Origin: Ferruginibacter sp.
GTDB taxonomy: Bacteria; Bacteroidota; Bacteroidia; Chitinophagales; Chitinophagaceae
DNA: 64,000 nt
Direction of reading: 5' to 3'
NCBI GenBank assembly: GCA_014379905.1
Contig: JACMKX010000160.1
Location: forward strand, 91,675-155,674
Position 1 is the stretch's first letter. Every line of letters begins with the position of its first letter. The notes below the pieces were generated by a model. That model saw only the letters and a list, made by a program, of their open reading frames with translations, did no database searches and was not told the DNA's origin. Shown here in pieces: positions 9,292 to 18,444 of this stretch. Position numbers and translations under genes: made by a program.

Positions 9292-9322
9292 TTTGTTATA
9301 AATAAATTAAGTTCTATATTTG
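9292..9322 (+). promoter_or_regulatory. Bacteroidota-type promoter, TTTG-N19-TATATTTG
   Basis: TTTG at 9292-9295 and TATATTTG at 9315-9322 are separated by exactly 19 bases, matching the sigma-ABfr consensus at both boxes. Transcription would begin near 9327, giving about 160 bases of untranslated leader before the M43 protease start at 9486. Confidence 0.7.
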
Positions 9323-9485
9323 GTCTACCTCTGAGCTGATATTTACCACAAGTTTCCTCAACTGGATAAATGCTGCTTTCAACAATTCAATTCCTTGTAT
9401 ACAGGTCTCCTGTTAAAGAAATTCCTAAACCTTAGCGTTTAATATCCTCGAAAAGATCATTTCTGTTTACTTACAACACAAAGAA

Positions 9486-10730
9486 ATGAGACTTTACCTT
9501 ATTATCATGTTTATACTGAACAGTTTTTGTATTACTGCTCAGCGTGTATGCGACATTGACAGCTACACAAAAAATAATTTCAACAGCCAGGTATTGGAAA
9601 GGGGAGAGACACCTTCAGGCCCGGCAAGGGATACTGCTGTCAATGAAATCATTACAATACCTGTTGTTATCCACGTGCTTTTTAATTCTGCTACAGAAAA
9701 TATAACCGATGCACAAGTATTATCACAAATAGAAGTACTTAACAGGGATTTCCGTTTACTGAATGCTGACAAAGCGAATATACCAGTTGCTTTTAAACCA
9801 AAAGCCGGCGATGCAAGGATCATGTTCTGCCTTGCACAGGTAGATCCGCAGGGAAGACCCACTACAGGTATTCTTCGCCGGTATACAACCCTGCCTATTT
9901 TCAAAGTGGCGGATGATATGAAATTTAAATCGAAGGGCGGAAGTGATGCATGGGACTCAAAATCATACCTCAATATATGGGTGTGCTCAATGCTGGGTCG
10001 TACCATGGGCTATGCAACGCCGCCCGGCGGAGATCCTTCGAAAGATGGCGTAGTAATAAACTATGATGTGTTTGGAGATAAGGGTAGAGTGCGCGGGGAT
10101 TTTGACAAAGGCCGTACCGGCACACATGAAATAGCACATTGGCTGGGACTTAAACATATCTGGGGTGATGAAGACTGTGGTGATGACGAAGTAGGAGATA
10201 CACCTACACAATTGAGCTATAATTTTGGCTGCCCGTCTTTTCCCCGCAAATCTTATTGCAGCAATGGTGACAGCAATGGCGATATGTACATGAACTTTAT
10301 GGATCTTACCAACGATGCCTGCATGAATATGTTTACCATTGGGCAAAAAAATAAAATGCGTGCACAGTTTGCATTGGGTAAACCAAGAAACAGCTTTCTA
10401 AGATCTTACAGGTGCGACGGATCATTCGCCAGCGGGGCGCCACTGCCACAGGATACTTTGCCGGTAAAACTGGTTGTAGTTAAAAAGGAAGACCCTATAC
10501 AAATTTATCCTAACCCGGTGCAAAATGATCTCTACATCCAGGCAAAGGAAACAGCGACCTTAAGTGGAAAAACGGCCATCGTTTACAACAATTTGGGCGT
10601 AGTAGTGCTTAGGGTTATTTTAAAATCAAACAAAACAACCATCCCGATGCAAAATTTAGTGCCGGGTGTTTATATGCTCAAAATTGGGGAAGCGTCCGAT
10701 CGGAAAGTATTTAAGCTGGTGAAACTTTGA
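9486..10730 (+). CDS. Secreted M43 (pappalysin-like) zinc metalloprotease with T9SS sorting domain
   Basis: A 414-residue secreted protease. The signal peptide ends at about residue 19 (ITAQ). The zinc site HEIAHWLGLKH is at residues 214-224, fitting HExxHxxGxxH with Glu215 as catalytic base. A downstream 'YMNFMD' supplies the Met-turn, both features of the M43 cytophagalysin group. Cysteines around the active site would form disulfides. The C-terminal 80 or so residues, beginning 'IQIYPNPVQNDLYIQ', form a type A T9SS sorting domain, so the enzyme should cross the outer membrane by type IX secretion and be anchored or released. Start choice is supported by the signal peptide and the upstream promoter. 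Confidence 0.92.
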   Translation: MRLYLIIMFILNSFCITAQRVCDIDSYTKNNFNSQVLERGETPSGPARDTAVNEIITIPVVIHVLFNSATENITDAQVLSQIEVLNRDFRLLNADKANIPVAFKPKAGDARIMFCLAQVDPQGRPTTGILRRYTTLPIFKVADDMKFKSKGGSDAWDSKSYLNIWVCSMLGRTMGYATPPGGDPSKDGVVINYDVFGDKGRVRGDFDKGRTGTHEIAHWLGLKHIWGDEDCGDDEVGDTPTQLSYNFGCPSFPRKSYCSNGDSNGDMYMNFMDLTNDACMNMFTIGQKNKMRAQFALGKPRNSFLRSYRCDGSFASGAPLPQDTLPVKLVVVKKEDPIQIYPNPVQNDLYIQAKETATLSGKTAIVYNNLGVVVLRVILKSNKTTIPMQNLVPGVYMLKIGEASDRKVFKLVKL

Positions 10731-10768
10731 TGCAGCTGGTTTTGGTAAGTAAATTATCGGTTAACCAT

Positions 10769-11893
10769 TTATTGATCAATCTTCTTATTCCACTTTACGT
10801 TTCTTTCCTGGAGATAGTTAAGTACAAATTCAAAGCAATTTTTGTGTTTACCTACCAGTTCCGGCGGGAATACTCCTTTATCACTGAATAATTTTTTTGC
10901 AATAAGATTCACCGCTGCAGTGCAGGTATAACCTGTTGTACGGCTCATAGAGGCAGTTTGAGTAACTTCATCATATTCATCGTATAAAAAGTATTCAATA
11001 GTTGCTGCTTCGCCGTTTTTATTTCCCTTTATTACAACTGTCATGATAGTGAACTCCGCTTCGCCGGGTTGCAGTTTCCAGGAATCAAATAAAATTTTTG
11101 AAGTAAATTCTAAGGGCGAAATTTTATTGCCATTCATTTCTATTTCCTTTTCGTCAAAAAAACCGGCCTGTTTTAAAGCTTGTATCAAAGCGATATGCCC
11201 GGGAAAACGAAGTGTCTTTTCTTTCATATCCGGTATATGGCTCATGGTGAATAAAATGCTGCGCAGGCCGTCAGTATTAAAGGCTTCCAGTGTTCCGGCG
11301 TGTTCAAAATGGATTAATGCTGCATCACTTAATGCAGGCTTTGTAACGATATGCCCGTTCTCCACATAGCGTGCCGGCCTTGTATATTCTTCAATAACAT
11401 CAATGGGAGAAAAAGGTGCTTTGTATTCAAAAGGTTTTACCCTTATTTTGGGCAGGCCACCAACCATACAGTCAAAACTTTTGATCTCCATTTCTTCATT
11501 GTACCTGCCCAGTATAAAATTGCTCATGCCGGGGGCAACACCACAGTCAACGATAGCCGTTACATTTTTTTCTTTGGCCAGATCATCCAGTTCCAGTGCA
11601 TTTTCAGGAAAAAAGGAAATATCTACTACATTTTTTCCTGCACTAATAATGGCTTGTAAAGCTTTGTAGCCCATAAACCCGGGAACGGCACAAACAACGA
11701 GGTCGAAACCTTGCAAGAAGATGCTGTAGTTACCAAAGTCTCCAAGATCAGCTTTTGTAATTTTTATAAATTTACTTTTCAGTAAGGCAAGGTTTGCTTC
11801 GCTGATATCAAATGAAGTAATATTGAATTGGGAAGAAAGGTCTTCAGCGATGGTTCGGCCAACCATGCCGGCACCTAATACTGCAATATTCAT
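10769..11893 (-). CDS. Saccharopine dehydrogenase family oxidoreductase
   Basis: A 374-residue cytoplasmic protein with an N-terminal Rossmann fold: 'MNIAVLGAGMVGRTIAEDL' is the GxGxxG nucleotide loop and 'ITSFDIS' ends in the acidic residue expected for NAD(P) selection. The core shows 'VVCAVPGFMGYKALQAIISAGKNVVDISFFPE' and 'DCGVAPGMSNFILGRY', typical of saccharopine dehydrogenase/reductase-like enzymes of about this length. It could act in lysine metabolism or on a related opine-type substrate; which is not decidable here. It is convergent with the M43 protease gene and stands alone. Confidence 0.85.
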   Translation of the reverse strand: MNIAVLGAGMVGRTIAEDLSSQFNITSFDISEANLALLKSKFIKITKADLGDFGNYSIFLQGFDLVVCAVPGFMGYKALQAIISAGKNVVDISFFPENALELDDLAKEKNVTAIVDCGVAPGMSNFILGRYNEEMEIKSFDCMVGGLPKIRVKPFEYKAPFSPIDVIEEYTRPARYVENGHIVTKPALSDAALIHFEHAGTLEAFNTDGLRSILFTMSHIPDMKEKTLRFPGHIALIQALKQAGFFDEKEIEMNGNKISPLEFTSKILFDSWKLQPGEAEFTIMTVVIKGNKNGEAATIEYFLYDEYDEVTQTASMSRTTGYTCTAAVNLIAKKLFSDKGVFPPELVGKHKNCFEFVLNYLQERNVKWNKKIDQ

Positions 11894-11968
11894 ATATCAT
11901 TTACTTTAAGGAGGGGCCAAACTAATGAATTTAATGCAATTTTAACCCCATATTCACTTGTTTACCGG

Positions 11969-11976
11969 TAGATTTG
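11969..11976 (+). promoter_or_regulatory. Consensus -7 element (TAGATTTG) before the DUF4197 gene
   Basis: TAGATTTG fits TAnnTTTG exactly and lies 24 bases before the ATG at 12001. No clear -33 TTG is seen at the standard spacing. Confidence 0.5.
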
Positions 11977-12000
11977 TCTTCTAAAAGCTAAAACCTCTAT

Positions 12001-12756
12001 ATGAAAAAATTTACCATTGTAACTTTATCTCTCTTAATCATCGTTGCAGGACAGGCCCAGGGCATTCTTGGAAAATTAAATAAGGCCGTTAAAGGCGATA
12101 GTTCCAAAACAGGATCCATATTAAACAAGGCATTGGGTTCAAAAGGATCTTCTTTAAGTAATGATGAGATTATCCGGGGATTAAAAGAAGCCTTGACCAT
12201 TGGTACAGATAGTAGCGCCAAACGCCTCAATAAAGCGGATGGTTTTTTTGCCAATGCCGCTATAAAAATATTAATGCCGGAGGAAGCCAAAAAAGCAGAA
12301 AAAACACTCAGGAGTGTGGGTATGGGTTCGCTGGTTGACAAAGCCATTCTTTCTATGAACCGGGCCGCAGAAGATGCTGCAGGCGGAATATCTGCTATTT
12401 TCTGGGATGCAATAAAAGGAATGACATTAACCGACGGTCTTTCTATTTTACGGGGTGGCGATTTTGCCGCAACCGATTATTTAAAGAAAAATACCACCAC
12501 ACAATTAACAGAAAAGATGCGCCCTGTTATTGAAGCGTCATTAGCAAAAGTAAACGCTACCAGTTATTGGAAAGATGTATTTACAGCCTACAATAAATTT
12601 AGCAAAACATCCGTAAATACTGACCTTTCTGCTTATGTTACGGAAAGATCCATGAGTGGGATATTTTATTCAGTGGGGCAGGAGGAACAAAAGATCCGTA
12701 AAGATCCGGCAGCGCAGGTTACGGGATTATTGAAAAAAGTATTTGGAGGGAAATAA
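12001..12756 (+). CDS. DUF4197 domain exported protein
   Basis: A 251-residue protein with a signal peptide (hydrophobic core at residues 6-16, cut after GQAQ). The remainder matches DUF4197 as I know it: 'IIRGLKEALTIGTDSSAKRLNKADGFFANAAIKILMPEEAKKAEKTLRSVG' followed by a long helical region with 'DAIKGMTLTDGLSILRGGDFAATDYLKKNT'. DUF4197 proteins are periplasmic or lipid-anchored all-helical proteins of unknown function. The gene is a single unit, with a promoter box upstream and a terminator hairpin downstream. Confidence 0.85.
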   Translation: MKKFTIVTLSLLIIVAGQAQGILGKLNKAVKGDSSKTGSILNKALGSKGSSLSNDEIIRGLKEALTIGTDSSAKRLNKADGFFANAAIKILMPEEAKKAEKTLRSVGMGSLVDKAILSMNRAAEDAAGGISAIFWDAIKGMTLTDGLSILRGGDFAATDYLKKNTTTQLTEKMRPVIEASLAKVNATSYWKDVFTAYNKFSKTSVNTDLSAYVTERSMSGIFYSVGQEEQKIRKDPAAQVTGLLKKVFGGK

Positions 12757-12775
12757 TTTACTATACATAAAATAG

Positions 12776-12808
12776 AAAAATGGCTGACAGTGTTCAGCTA
12801 TTTTTTTT
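12776..12808 (+). terminator. Rho-independent terminator after the DUF4197 gene
   Basis: An A-run, stem TGGCTGA/TCAGCTA (12781-12787 with 12794-12800) with a six-base loop, then eight T residues. Confidence 0.75.
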
Positions 12809-12858
12809 AATTTTCGGCCAATAAAAACGATACGGCTACGTTATCACAAAAAAATCCA

Positions 12859-13728
12859 ATGAAAAAATACCTGCTTTTCCTGTTGACGGTCTTCTTCATA
12901 TCCTGCTCAAAAGATGAACCGGCACCGGTTCCACCTGTTGAAGAACCTACCCTGGTAACAAAGCTGATCGTTGTAGATACAACCAAAACAGCACCCAATG
13001 ATACTTTAGCGATGACTACCTATGAGTATGATGCTTTAAAAAGGATTACAAAACAAACATTGTATCTCTACAATCCTGCTAGTCAAACCTATGCTTACCG
13101 CTATAATTTTGATTATGGCTATAACGGTACGGAAACATTAGCAAGCACTATGTTTGAAAATTACCCTACGCCTTCTGTGAACATAAGGTGGAAACATTTT
13201 TTTAGCCATAATGCTGCCGGTCAGCTGGTAGCAGATAGTTCGCATGATGTAACTGTTGGCGCAAGCACAGATTCAATGGTGTACACAAAAATATATACCT
13301 ATACCGCCTCAGAATACCAGGAGACACGCAATGATTACTACCCGGTAGCAGGTACCACTACGTATGCTGCAATTAAATTTCAACGGGATGCAGGCAATAA
13401 TATAGTAAGTTTGGGAGATGCATCTGTTCGAAGTTTTTTTGCGTACGATAACAAAATCAATCCACTAACAAAATCTTTCCCTGTTAATGCGCCTTATCTG
13501 AATTCAGTAGACTTTCCATGTGTTTATACGAACCTGATGGAACAATACAGTAATTTTTATAAAATATTCACCAACACTTATGATGGTTCAGGTACTGTGC
13601 TTAGTTCTGTTTTAACAAGAGAATTTATTACCATTTACGGTGCAAATAATTTGCCGCAGACCACTAGGATCAGAAACTACCCTGCGACTACAACAGATAA
13701 AAATAAATATATTTTTCTCTATCAATAA
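12859..13728 (+). CDS. Hypothetical lipoprotein with YD-repeat-like strands
   Basis: A 289-residue protein with a lipoprotein signal; the lipobox is FFISC with Cys at residue 16, followed by a Pro-rich linker. The body is strand-rich and contains RHS/YD-like phrases such as 'MTTYEYDALKRITKQTLYLY', 'YRYNFDYGYNG' and 'TKIYTYTASEYQETRNDYY'. I recognise this as a common style of Bacteroidota surface lipoprotein of unknown function, not as a true toxin-bearing RHS protein, because there is no core repeat array or toxin tail. It is flanked by terminators on both sides and appears monocistronic. Confidence 0.75.
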   Translation: MKKYLLFLLTVFFISCSKDEPAPVPPVEEPTLVTKLIVVDTTKTAPNDTLAMTTYEYDALKRITKQTLYLYNPASQTYAYRYNFDYGYNGTETLASTMFENYPTPSVNIRWKHFFSHNAAGQLVADSSHDVTVGASTDSMVYTKIYTYTASEYQETRNDYYPVAGTTTYAAIKFQRDAGNNIVSLGDASVRSFFAYDNKINPLTKSFPVNAPYLNSVDFPCVYTNLMEQYSNFYKIFTNTYDGSGTVLSSVLTREFITIYGANNLPQTTRIRNYPATTTDKNKYIFLYQ

Positions 13729-13752
13729 TGTAATGAAAACTTAATTTGAAAA

Positions 13753-13778
13753 GGCGCCGTTAATTACGGCGCCCTTTG
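13753..13778 (+). terminator. Terminator hairpin after the YD-like lipoprotein gene
   Basis: Perfect 8-bp stem GGCGCCGT/ACGGCGCC (13753-13760 with 13766-13773) and a five-base loop, followed by a short T-rich tail (CTTT). Confidence 0.7.
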
Positions 13779-13917
13779 TATAATATTTGATGTATTACTG
13801 TTTGCTTAATTAATATACTGCCAGGAGCGGCGGTGTTCAGCCAACAGAAATATCTGCAAACAAATTCATTTGTGCGAGTGTTAAAGGGAAAGCACCCTCT
13901 CTACCCGGCAATTAATT

Positions 13918-16620
13918 TTATCTATTGGTTAGCAATAAGGTTTCCAGTTTATCAATGCGTTTTTTTAATTCTTCATTTTGCGAACTTAGTTCCTGCACAG
14001 CTTTTACCAGCGGCATTACAAACTGGCTGTAAGTAATGCTGTAAGTATCTGTGTTATTTTGAGGCGCATTCACCCCATCAAATTTATATCCCAAAGCCTT
14101 CGCTGTTTTTTCCACTTCCTGCGCAATAAAACCAGTTTGTAAATGATCGGCCTGGCTGTCGTTAGTCGTAGCACGCAGGTGTTTTTGTTTTACTGAATCC
14201 GGCATTTGCTGCATGATATGTTCTTCCAGCATTTTGGTATTGATATGATAAGTTACGGGCTGTAACTTGTTGATGAAAGCCAGGCCCGGTACATTGTCTT
14301 TCACATCTTCTTTAAACCTGCCATCACTTAAATTGCTCCAGCCTGCATAACCGCCAATGACCATGCCTGCTACGTTGCGGCCAATTACAACTTTGTTGCT
14401 TGCATTCACGAGTGAATAAGCTCCTAATGCTGTAGCAAAGGAGAGATTGCCGGTGGATACATCGGCACCCATACCAAATCCGGTATTGTAATTGCCTGTG
14501 ATATTTGCAAACAATGAACCTTGCCCGCCGGCAGTATTATCATGACCGGTCGTGTTGTTAAAAAGAGCGTAATAACCGCTTGCTGTATTCAATTCACCTG
14601 TAGTGGTTCTATATAATGATTGATAACCGTATGCGGTATTGTAGTTTCCGGTGGTATTTTGTAAGAGCGAGTAGTAACCGGTGGCCGTATTGCCTTCTCC
14701 TGTTTGATTATCTATCATTGCAAAATGGCCTATTGCTGTATTTCTGAGGCTGATGATACTGCCTGATAAGGCTCCCCGGCCGATAGCAACATTTTCACCA
14801 CCGATGCTGTTCACTGCAAGCGCATTAAATCCAATGGCTATATTATTGTTCCCTGCAGTATTGTCGCCGAGCGCACCTGCGCCCATCGCTGCATTGGCGA
14901 CTCCTGTAGTATTACTTTTGAGTGCATCGGTTCCATTGGCGGTATTACTATTACCTGTTGTGTTAGCATGAAGGGAATTGGCCCCGGTAGCAGTATTGCC
15001 TCCGCCTGTAGTATTGCTGTAAAGTGCTATGTAGCCGTTGGCTGTATTATAATTGCCAATAGTATTAAGAAACAGGGCATGAGCGCCATTTCCCAGATTC
15101 CCCAGTCCTGAAGTATTAGAATACAAGGAAAAACTTCCACTGGCTACGTTGCCATTTCCGGTTGTATTGTTCAGGAGTGCATTCATGCCTGTAGCAGTAT
15201 TTTCTTGCCCGGTAGTATTGCTCACAAGGGCAGAGTATCCCGTGGCTGTGTTACGAATACCCGTTGAGTTGCTGTAAAGTGCATAGGCACCATTGGCAGT
15301 ATTTAACTCACCCGTGGTATTGGTTAATAATGCCAGGTTCCCGTTGGCGGTATTGTAGTTGCCGGTTGTATTGCTCAGCAATGCATTCATTCCACTAGCC
15401 GAATTACCTTCCCCGGTTGTATTGTTTAACAACGCATTGGTGCCGCTTGCAGTATTGTTGTTGCCCGTGGTATTGTTTTGCAGGGCCGAACTTCCACTGG
15501 CAGTGTTGCGAAGCCCGGTCGTATTGCTTTTGAGAGCGGAGAAGCCGGAGGCAGTATTGTAATTTCCGGTTGTATTCCCGTACAACGCATCTGCACCTGT
15601 GGCCGTATTTTGAAACCCGGTAGTATTGCTGTATAGTGCATAGCTTCCGGACGCTAAATTTTGTGCGCCTGTGGTATTAAAATATAATGCACGGGAGCCA
15701 CTGGCGGTGTTAAGATTACCGGTTGCATTTCTATTAAGTGCCTGGTAGCCGATGCCCGTGTTTTGCGTACCGGTTGTATTACTTAGAAGTGTACTGAAAC
15801 CATTGGCTGTGTTAAGACTTCCTGTAGTGTTAAGAGCCAGTGCATTGCTGCCATTGGCTGTATTTTCAAAGCCGGTGGTATTGGCATTCAGCGCAAAGTC
15901 GCCATTAGCCGTGTTGGAGTTTCCTGTAAGATTAGCACGAAGTGCGCCTCTTCCTGTAGCCGTATTTCTTTCACCTGATGTATTACTATAAAGTGACAAA
16001 GCACCATTGGCAGTGTTATGAAATCCCGTTGTATTGCTGTAAAGGGCAGTCATGCCGTAGGCAGTGTTGCCATCACCGGTAGTATTGAGGTGTAGCGCAT
16101 AAGTTCCGACGGCAGTATTGTTCCAGGCTGTTGTGTTATTGCTTAGCGCATAAGCGCCGATGGCCGTGCTATTCCTTCCGGTTGTCAGGGGATTAAGTGC
16201 CTGGAATCCTACAGATGTACCTGCTGACACAGAATCAATAAAACCTGCCCGCAAATTTTTTATCTTAAATACCAGTGGAGCCGCATCAGTATTGCCAATA
16301 AAATTTGTTGCCGGATTGGTACCTGAATTTCCTGTAAGTCCCCAGTTATTCGCTGCTATAGCGATATCGGACCAACTGCTCCCATTGTAAAACCAAAAGC
16401 TGTTGGTATCGTTATCGAACACAAGCAAACCCTTAGTGGGAGACAGAATGCCTGTGCGTTGCGTGCTGTTCATGCGGGGAACCAGCATTCCTTTCGTGGT
16501 GCTGCTTATATCCAGCTGGGCGCTGGCATTGGGCGTTGTGGTACCTATACCTACATTTTGTGCAACGAGATCAAATGTGGTTAACAGCAATAGAGTACAG
16601 GCTACATATAATTTTTTCAT
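13918..16620 (-). CDS. Repetitive fibre protein with C-terminal S74 intramolecular chaperone domain
   Basis: A 900-residue exported protein. Residues 1-21 are a signal peptide (cut after VAQ). Residues 22-90 contain the 'VGIGTTTPNASAQLDIS' head common to Bacteroidota fibre proteins. Residues 146-723 are 34 back-to-back units of 17 residues with the pattern TTGxxNTAxGxxALxxN. From about residue 764, 'SDGRFKEDV' opens a peptidase S74 (endosialidase-type) domain, where the Ser-Asp pair is the known self-cleavage site. A C-terminal coiled coil (about 870-898) would hold a trimer. S74 domains fold trimeric phage tail spikes and related beta-helical fibres and then cut themselves off. There is no T9SS sorting domain. 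Surface location is inferred. Confidence 0.9.
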   Translation of the reverse strand: MKKLYVACTLLLLTTFDLVAQNVGIGTTTPNASAQLDISSTTKGMLVPRMNSTQRTGILSPTKGLLVFDNDTNSFWFYNGSSWSDIAIAANNWGLTGNSGTNPATNFIGNTDAAPLVFKIKNLRAGFIDSVSAGTSVGFQALNPLTTGRNSTAIGAYALSNNTTAWNNTAVGTYALHLNTTGDGNTAYGMTALYSNTTGFHNTANGALSLYSNTSGERNTATGRGALRANLTGNSNTANGDFALNANTTGFENTANGSNALALNTTGSLNTANGFSTLLSNTTGTQNTGIGYQALNRNATGNLNTASGSRALYFNTTGAQNLASGSYALYSNTTGFQNTATGADALYGNTTGNYNTASGFSALKSNTTGLRNTASGSSALQNNTTGNNNTASGTNALLNNTTGEGNSASGMNALLSNTTGNYNTANGNLALLTNTTGELNTANGAYALYSNSTGIRNTATGYSALVSNTTGQENTATGMNALLNNTTGNGNVASGSFSLYSNTSGLGNLGNGAHALFLNTIGNYNTANGYIALYSNTTGGGNTATGANSLHANTTGNSNTANGTDALKSNTTGVANAAMGAGALGDNTAGNNNIAIGFNALAVNSIGGENVAIGRGALSGSIISLRNTAIGHFAMIDNQTGEGNTATGYYSLLQNTTGNYNTAYGYQSLYRTTTGELNTASGYYALFNNTTGHDNTAGGQGSLFANITGNYNTGFGMGADVSTGNLSFATALGAYSLVNASNKVVIGRNVAGMVIGGYAGWSNLSDGRFKEDVKDNVPGLAFINKLQPVTYHINTKMLEEHIMQQMPDSVKQKHLRATTNDSQADHLQTGFIAQEVEKTAKALGYKFDGVNAPQNNTDTYSITYSQFVMPLVKAVQELSSQNEELKKRIDKLETLLLTNR
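14452..16185 (-). repeat. 34 coding repeats of 51 bp (17 residues)
   Basis: Counting units by eye gives 34, every one exactly 17 residues, so the array is 1734 bp with no length variation. DNA identity between units is modest while the Thr-Gly, Asn-Thr-Ala, Gly and Leu positions are kept. That suggests old duplication under structural constraint. Confidence 0.85.
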
Positions 16621-16765
16621 TTCTACTTTTTACAAAGTGATGTTGACTATAAAATTCCTCCATCAAATTTCAAAGTAAAATTATAAACTGCCTATTCCCC
16701 TTTTGGGTAGCATAAGAGCGAAAAGGCAATCCTCCATCCGCCAAACACAGATAAATTGATTGAAA

Positions 16766-16800
16766 GCAAAAAGCCTGTTATCAAATAACAGGCTTTTTTA
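16766..16800 (-). terminator. Terminator of lpdA
   Basis: A strong hairpin, AAAGCCTGTTAT/ATAACAGGCTTT around a three-base loop, with flanking A and T runs. It lies 22 bases past the lpdA stop and could work in both directions. Confidence 0.85.
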
Positions 16801-16821
16801 TTGTGTTTGTAATTTGTATAA

Positions 16822-18210
16822 TTAAATATCCGTTGCTTCACCATAAGCCATAGCTGTTGCTTCTTTCATTGCTTCACTCATGGTAGGGTGAGGATGCACA
16901 GCCGTTAAAATTTCATGACCGGTTGTTTCAAGTTTACGGGCCACTACTGCTTCTGCAATCATTTCTGTTACGTTCATACCAATCATATGACAACCTAAAA
17001 ATTCGCCGTATTTGGCATCGTAAATAACTTTTACAAAACCTTCCAAAGCCCCGGCAGCACTTGCTTTACCGCTGGCCATGAACGGGAACTTACCCACCTT
17101 TACCTCAAAGCCTGCTTCTTTGGCTGCTTTTTCTGTGTAACCAACACTGGCAATTTCCGGAACACAATAAGTACAACCAGGGATATTGTTGTAATCCATT
17201 GGAGTTATTTTATGTCCTGCCAAATGCTCTGCAGCATTGATGCCCTCACGGGAAGCTACATGTGCCAAAGCCTGGCCGGGCGTGCAATCGCCAATGGCAT
17301 AAACACCCGGGACATTTGTTTGCTGGTTGATATCAACAATGATTTTTCCTTTTTCTGTTTTAATACCCAGTTCTTCCAGGCCAGCATTTTCAATATTGGC
17401 CACCACACCTACGGCGCTTAACAAAACATCGGCTTCCAGTGTTACTTCACCACTGGCGGTTTTTACAGTAGCTTTTACGCCATTACCGGAAGTATCAACT
17501 TTCAGTACTTCACTGTTTGTCATGATTTCAATGCCTTGCTTCTTAAATTGTTTCTCCAGTTCTTTGCTGATGTCTTCATCTTCTACAGGAACTATGCGTG
17601 GCATAAACTCAACGATGGTACATTTGGTTCCCATGCTGTTGTAGAAATAGGCAAATTCACTTCCAATGGCGCCACTGCCACAAACGATCATGCTCTTTGG
17701 CTGCTCTGGTAAAACCATTGCTTCCCTGTAGCCAATGATTTTTTTACCATCAATCGGCATAGTTGGCAACTGGCGTGCACGGCCACCTGTAGCAATAATA
17801 ATATTTTTTGCTTCCACCACTTGTTTTGTTCCATCGGCAGCAGTTACTTCCAGTTTATTGGCAGCTATCAGTTTGCCCGAACCCATAATTACATCAATCT
17901 TATTTTTCTTCATCAGGTACTGGATACCCTTGCTCATTTTATCTGCTACACCACGACTACGTTTTATCACGCCTCCAAAATCTGTTGAGGGATTGGCCAC
18001 GTTGATGCCATAATCTGCCGCATGCTTTGCATATTCATATACCTGCGCACTTTTTAATAAAGCTTTGGTTGGAATACATCCCCAGTTAAGGCAGATGCCA
18101 CCCAGGCTTTCTCTTTCCACAATCGCTACTTTTTTTCCTAACTGACTTGACCTGATTGCCGCAGGATAACCGCCCGGGCCACTTCCTAAAACTATTACGT
18201 CGTATGCCAT
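16822..18210 (-). CDS. lpdA: Dihydrolipoyl dehydrogenase (E3 subunit of 2-oxoacid dehydrogenases)
   Basis: A 462-residue flavoprotein that reoxidises dihydrolipoamide in the pyruvate and 2-oxoglutarate dehydrogenase complexes. FAD-binding 'VIVLGSGPGGYPAAI' is at residues 5-19. The redox disulfide Cys40/Cys45 is in GGICLNWGCIPTK. An NAD-binding 'IVCGSGAIGSEFA' lies mid-protein, and the catalytic His-Glu motif 'HPHPTMSE' near the C-terminus. The frame is open 42 codons further upstream, but the start at 18210 gives the family N-terminus (MAYDVIV) and lies downstream of the promoter at 18245-18276. No E1 or E2 gene is nearby. Confidence 0.95.
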   Translation of the reverse strand: MAYDVIVLGSGPGGYPAAIRSSQLGKKVAIVERESLGGICLNWGCIPTKALLKSAQVYEYAKHAADYGINVANPSTDFGGVIKRSRGVADKMSKGIQYLMKKNKIDVIMGSGKLIAANKLEVTAADGTKQVVEAKNIIIATGGRARQLPTMPIDGKKIIGYREAMVLPEQPKSMIVCGSGAIGSEFAYFYNSMGTKCTIVEFMPRIVPVEDEDISKELEKQFKKQGIEIMTNSEVLKVDTSGNGVKATVKTASGEVTLEADVLLSAVGVVANIENAGLEELGIKTEKGKIIVDINQQTNVPGVYAIGDCTPGQALAHVASREGINAAEHLAGHKITPMDYNNIPGCTYCVPEIASVGYTEKAAKEAGFEVKVGKFPFMASGKASAAGALEGFVKVIYDAKYGEFLGCHMIGMNVTEMIAEAVVARKLETTGHEILTAVHPHPTMSEAMKEATAMAYGEATDI

Positions 18211-18244
18211 AAAAATCTCGAATTTTAATGATTGAAATGAGTGG

Positions 18245-18276
18245 CAAAAGTAGTTTGAAATAGGGGATTTGCCAAA
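18245..18276 (-). promoter_or_regulatory. lpdA promoter, TTTG-N20-TACTTTTG
   Basis: On the minus strand TTTG (18273-18276) and TACTTTTG (18245-18252) are 20 bases apart, matching both boxes of the Bacteroidota consensus. Transcription would start near 18240, giving a 30-base leader and excluding the longer reading frame that begins at 18336. Confidence 0.75.
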
Positions 18277-18295
18277 TCGTGCGTTATGGTACATT

Positions 18296-18383
18296 TTAAC
18301 CACATAGAAGTACAGAGAAATACACACGGAGTACACTGAGTCTCTGCGATCTCCGTGTTACACTCCGTATTCTCGGTGGTTAA
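18296..18383. repeat. Inverted 7-nt-phased repeat (ACAGAG type)
   Basis: An 8-bp inverted repeat TTAACCAC/GTGGTTAA (18296-18303 and 18376-18383) bounds a block that reads in heptads such as TACAGAG, CACGGAG, then their complements ACACTCC, GTATTCT. It lies between the divergent lpdA and thioredoxin-like genes. Confidence 0.6.
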
Positions 18384-18444
18384 AATAAATAGAAGGTTCA
18401 ATTAAACAATATTTCCGGTATTTAACAATCCTTAACTTTACTTA

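Noticed and set aside
14452..16185. Regular 51-bp repeats that could suggest a CRISPR or minisatellite array
   Set aside because: They are in frame, encode 17-residue protein units and have no unique spacers; a coding repeat explains them fully.
14753..16678. Plus-strand open frames opposite the fibre gene
   Set aside because: They are mirror frames created by the periodic 51-bp repeats and have repetitive Leu/Val/Pro composition with no family pattern.
18211..18336. N-terminal extension of LpdA by 42 codons
   Set aside because: The extension lies upstream of and across the promoter at 18245-18276, and the family N-terminus begins at 18210.
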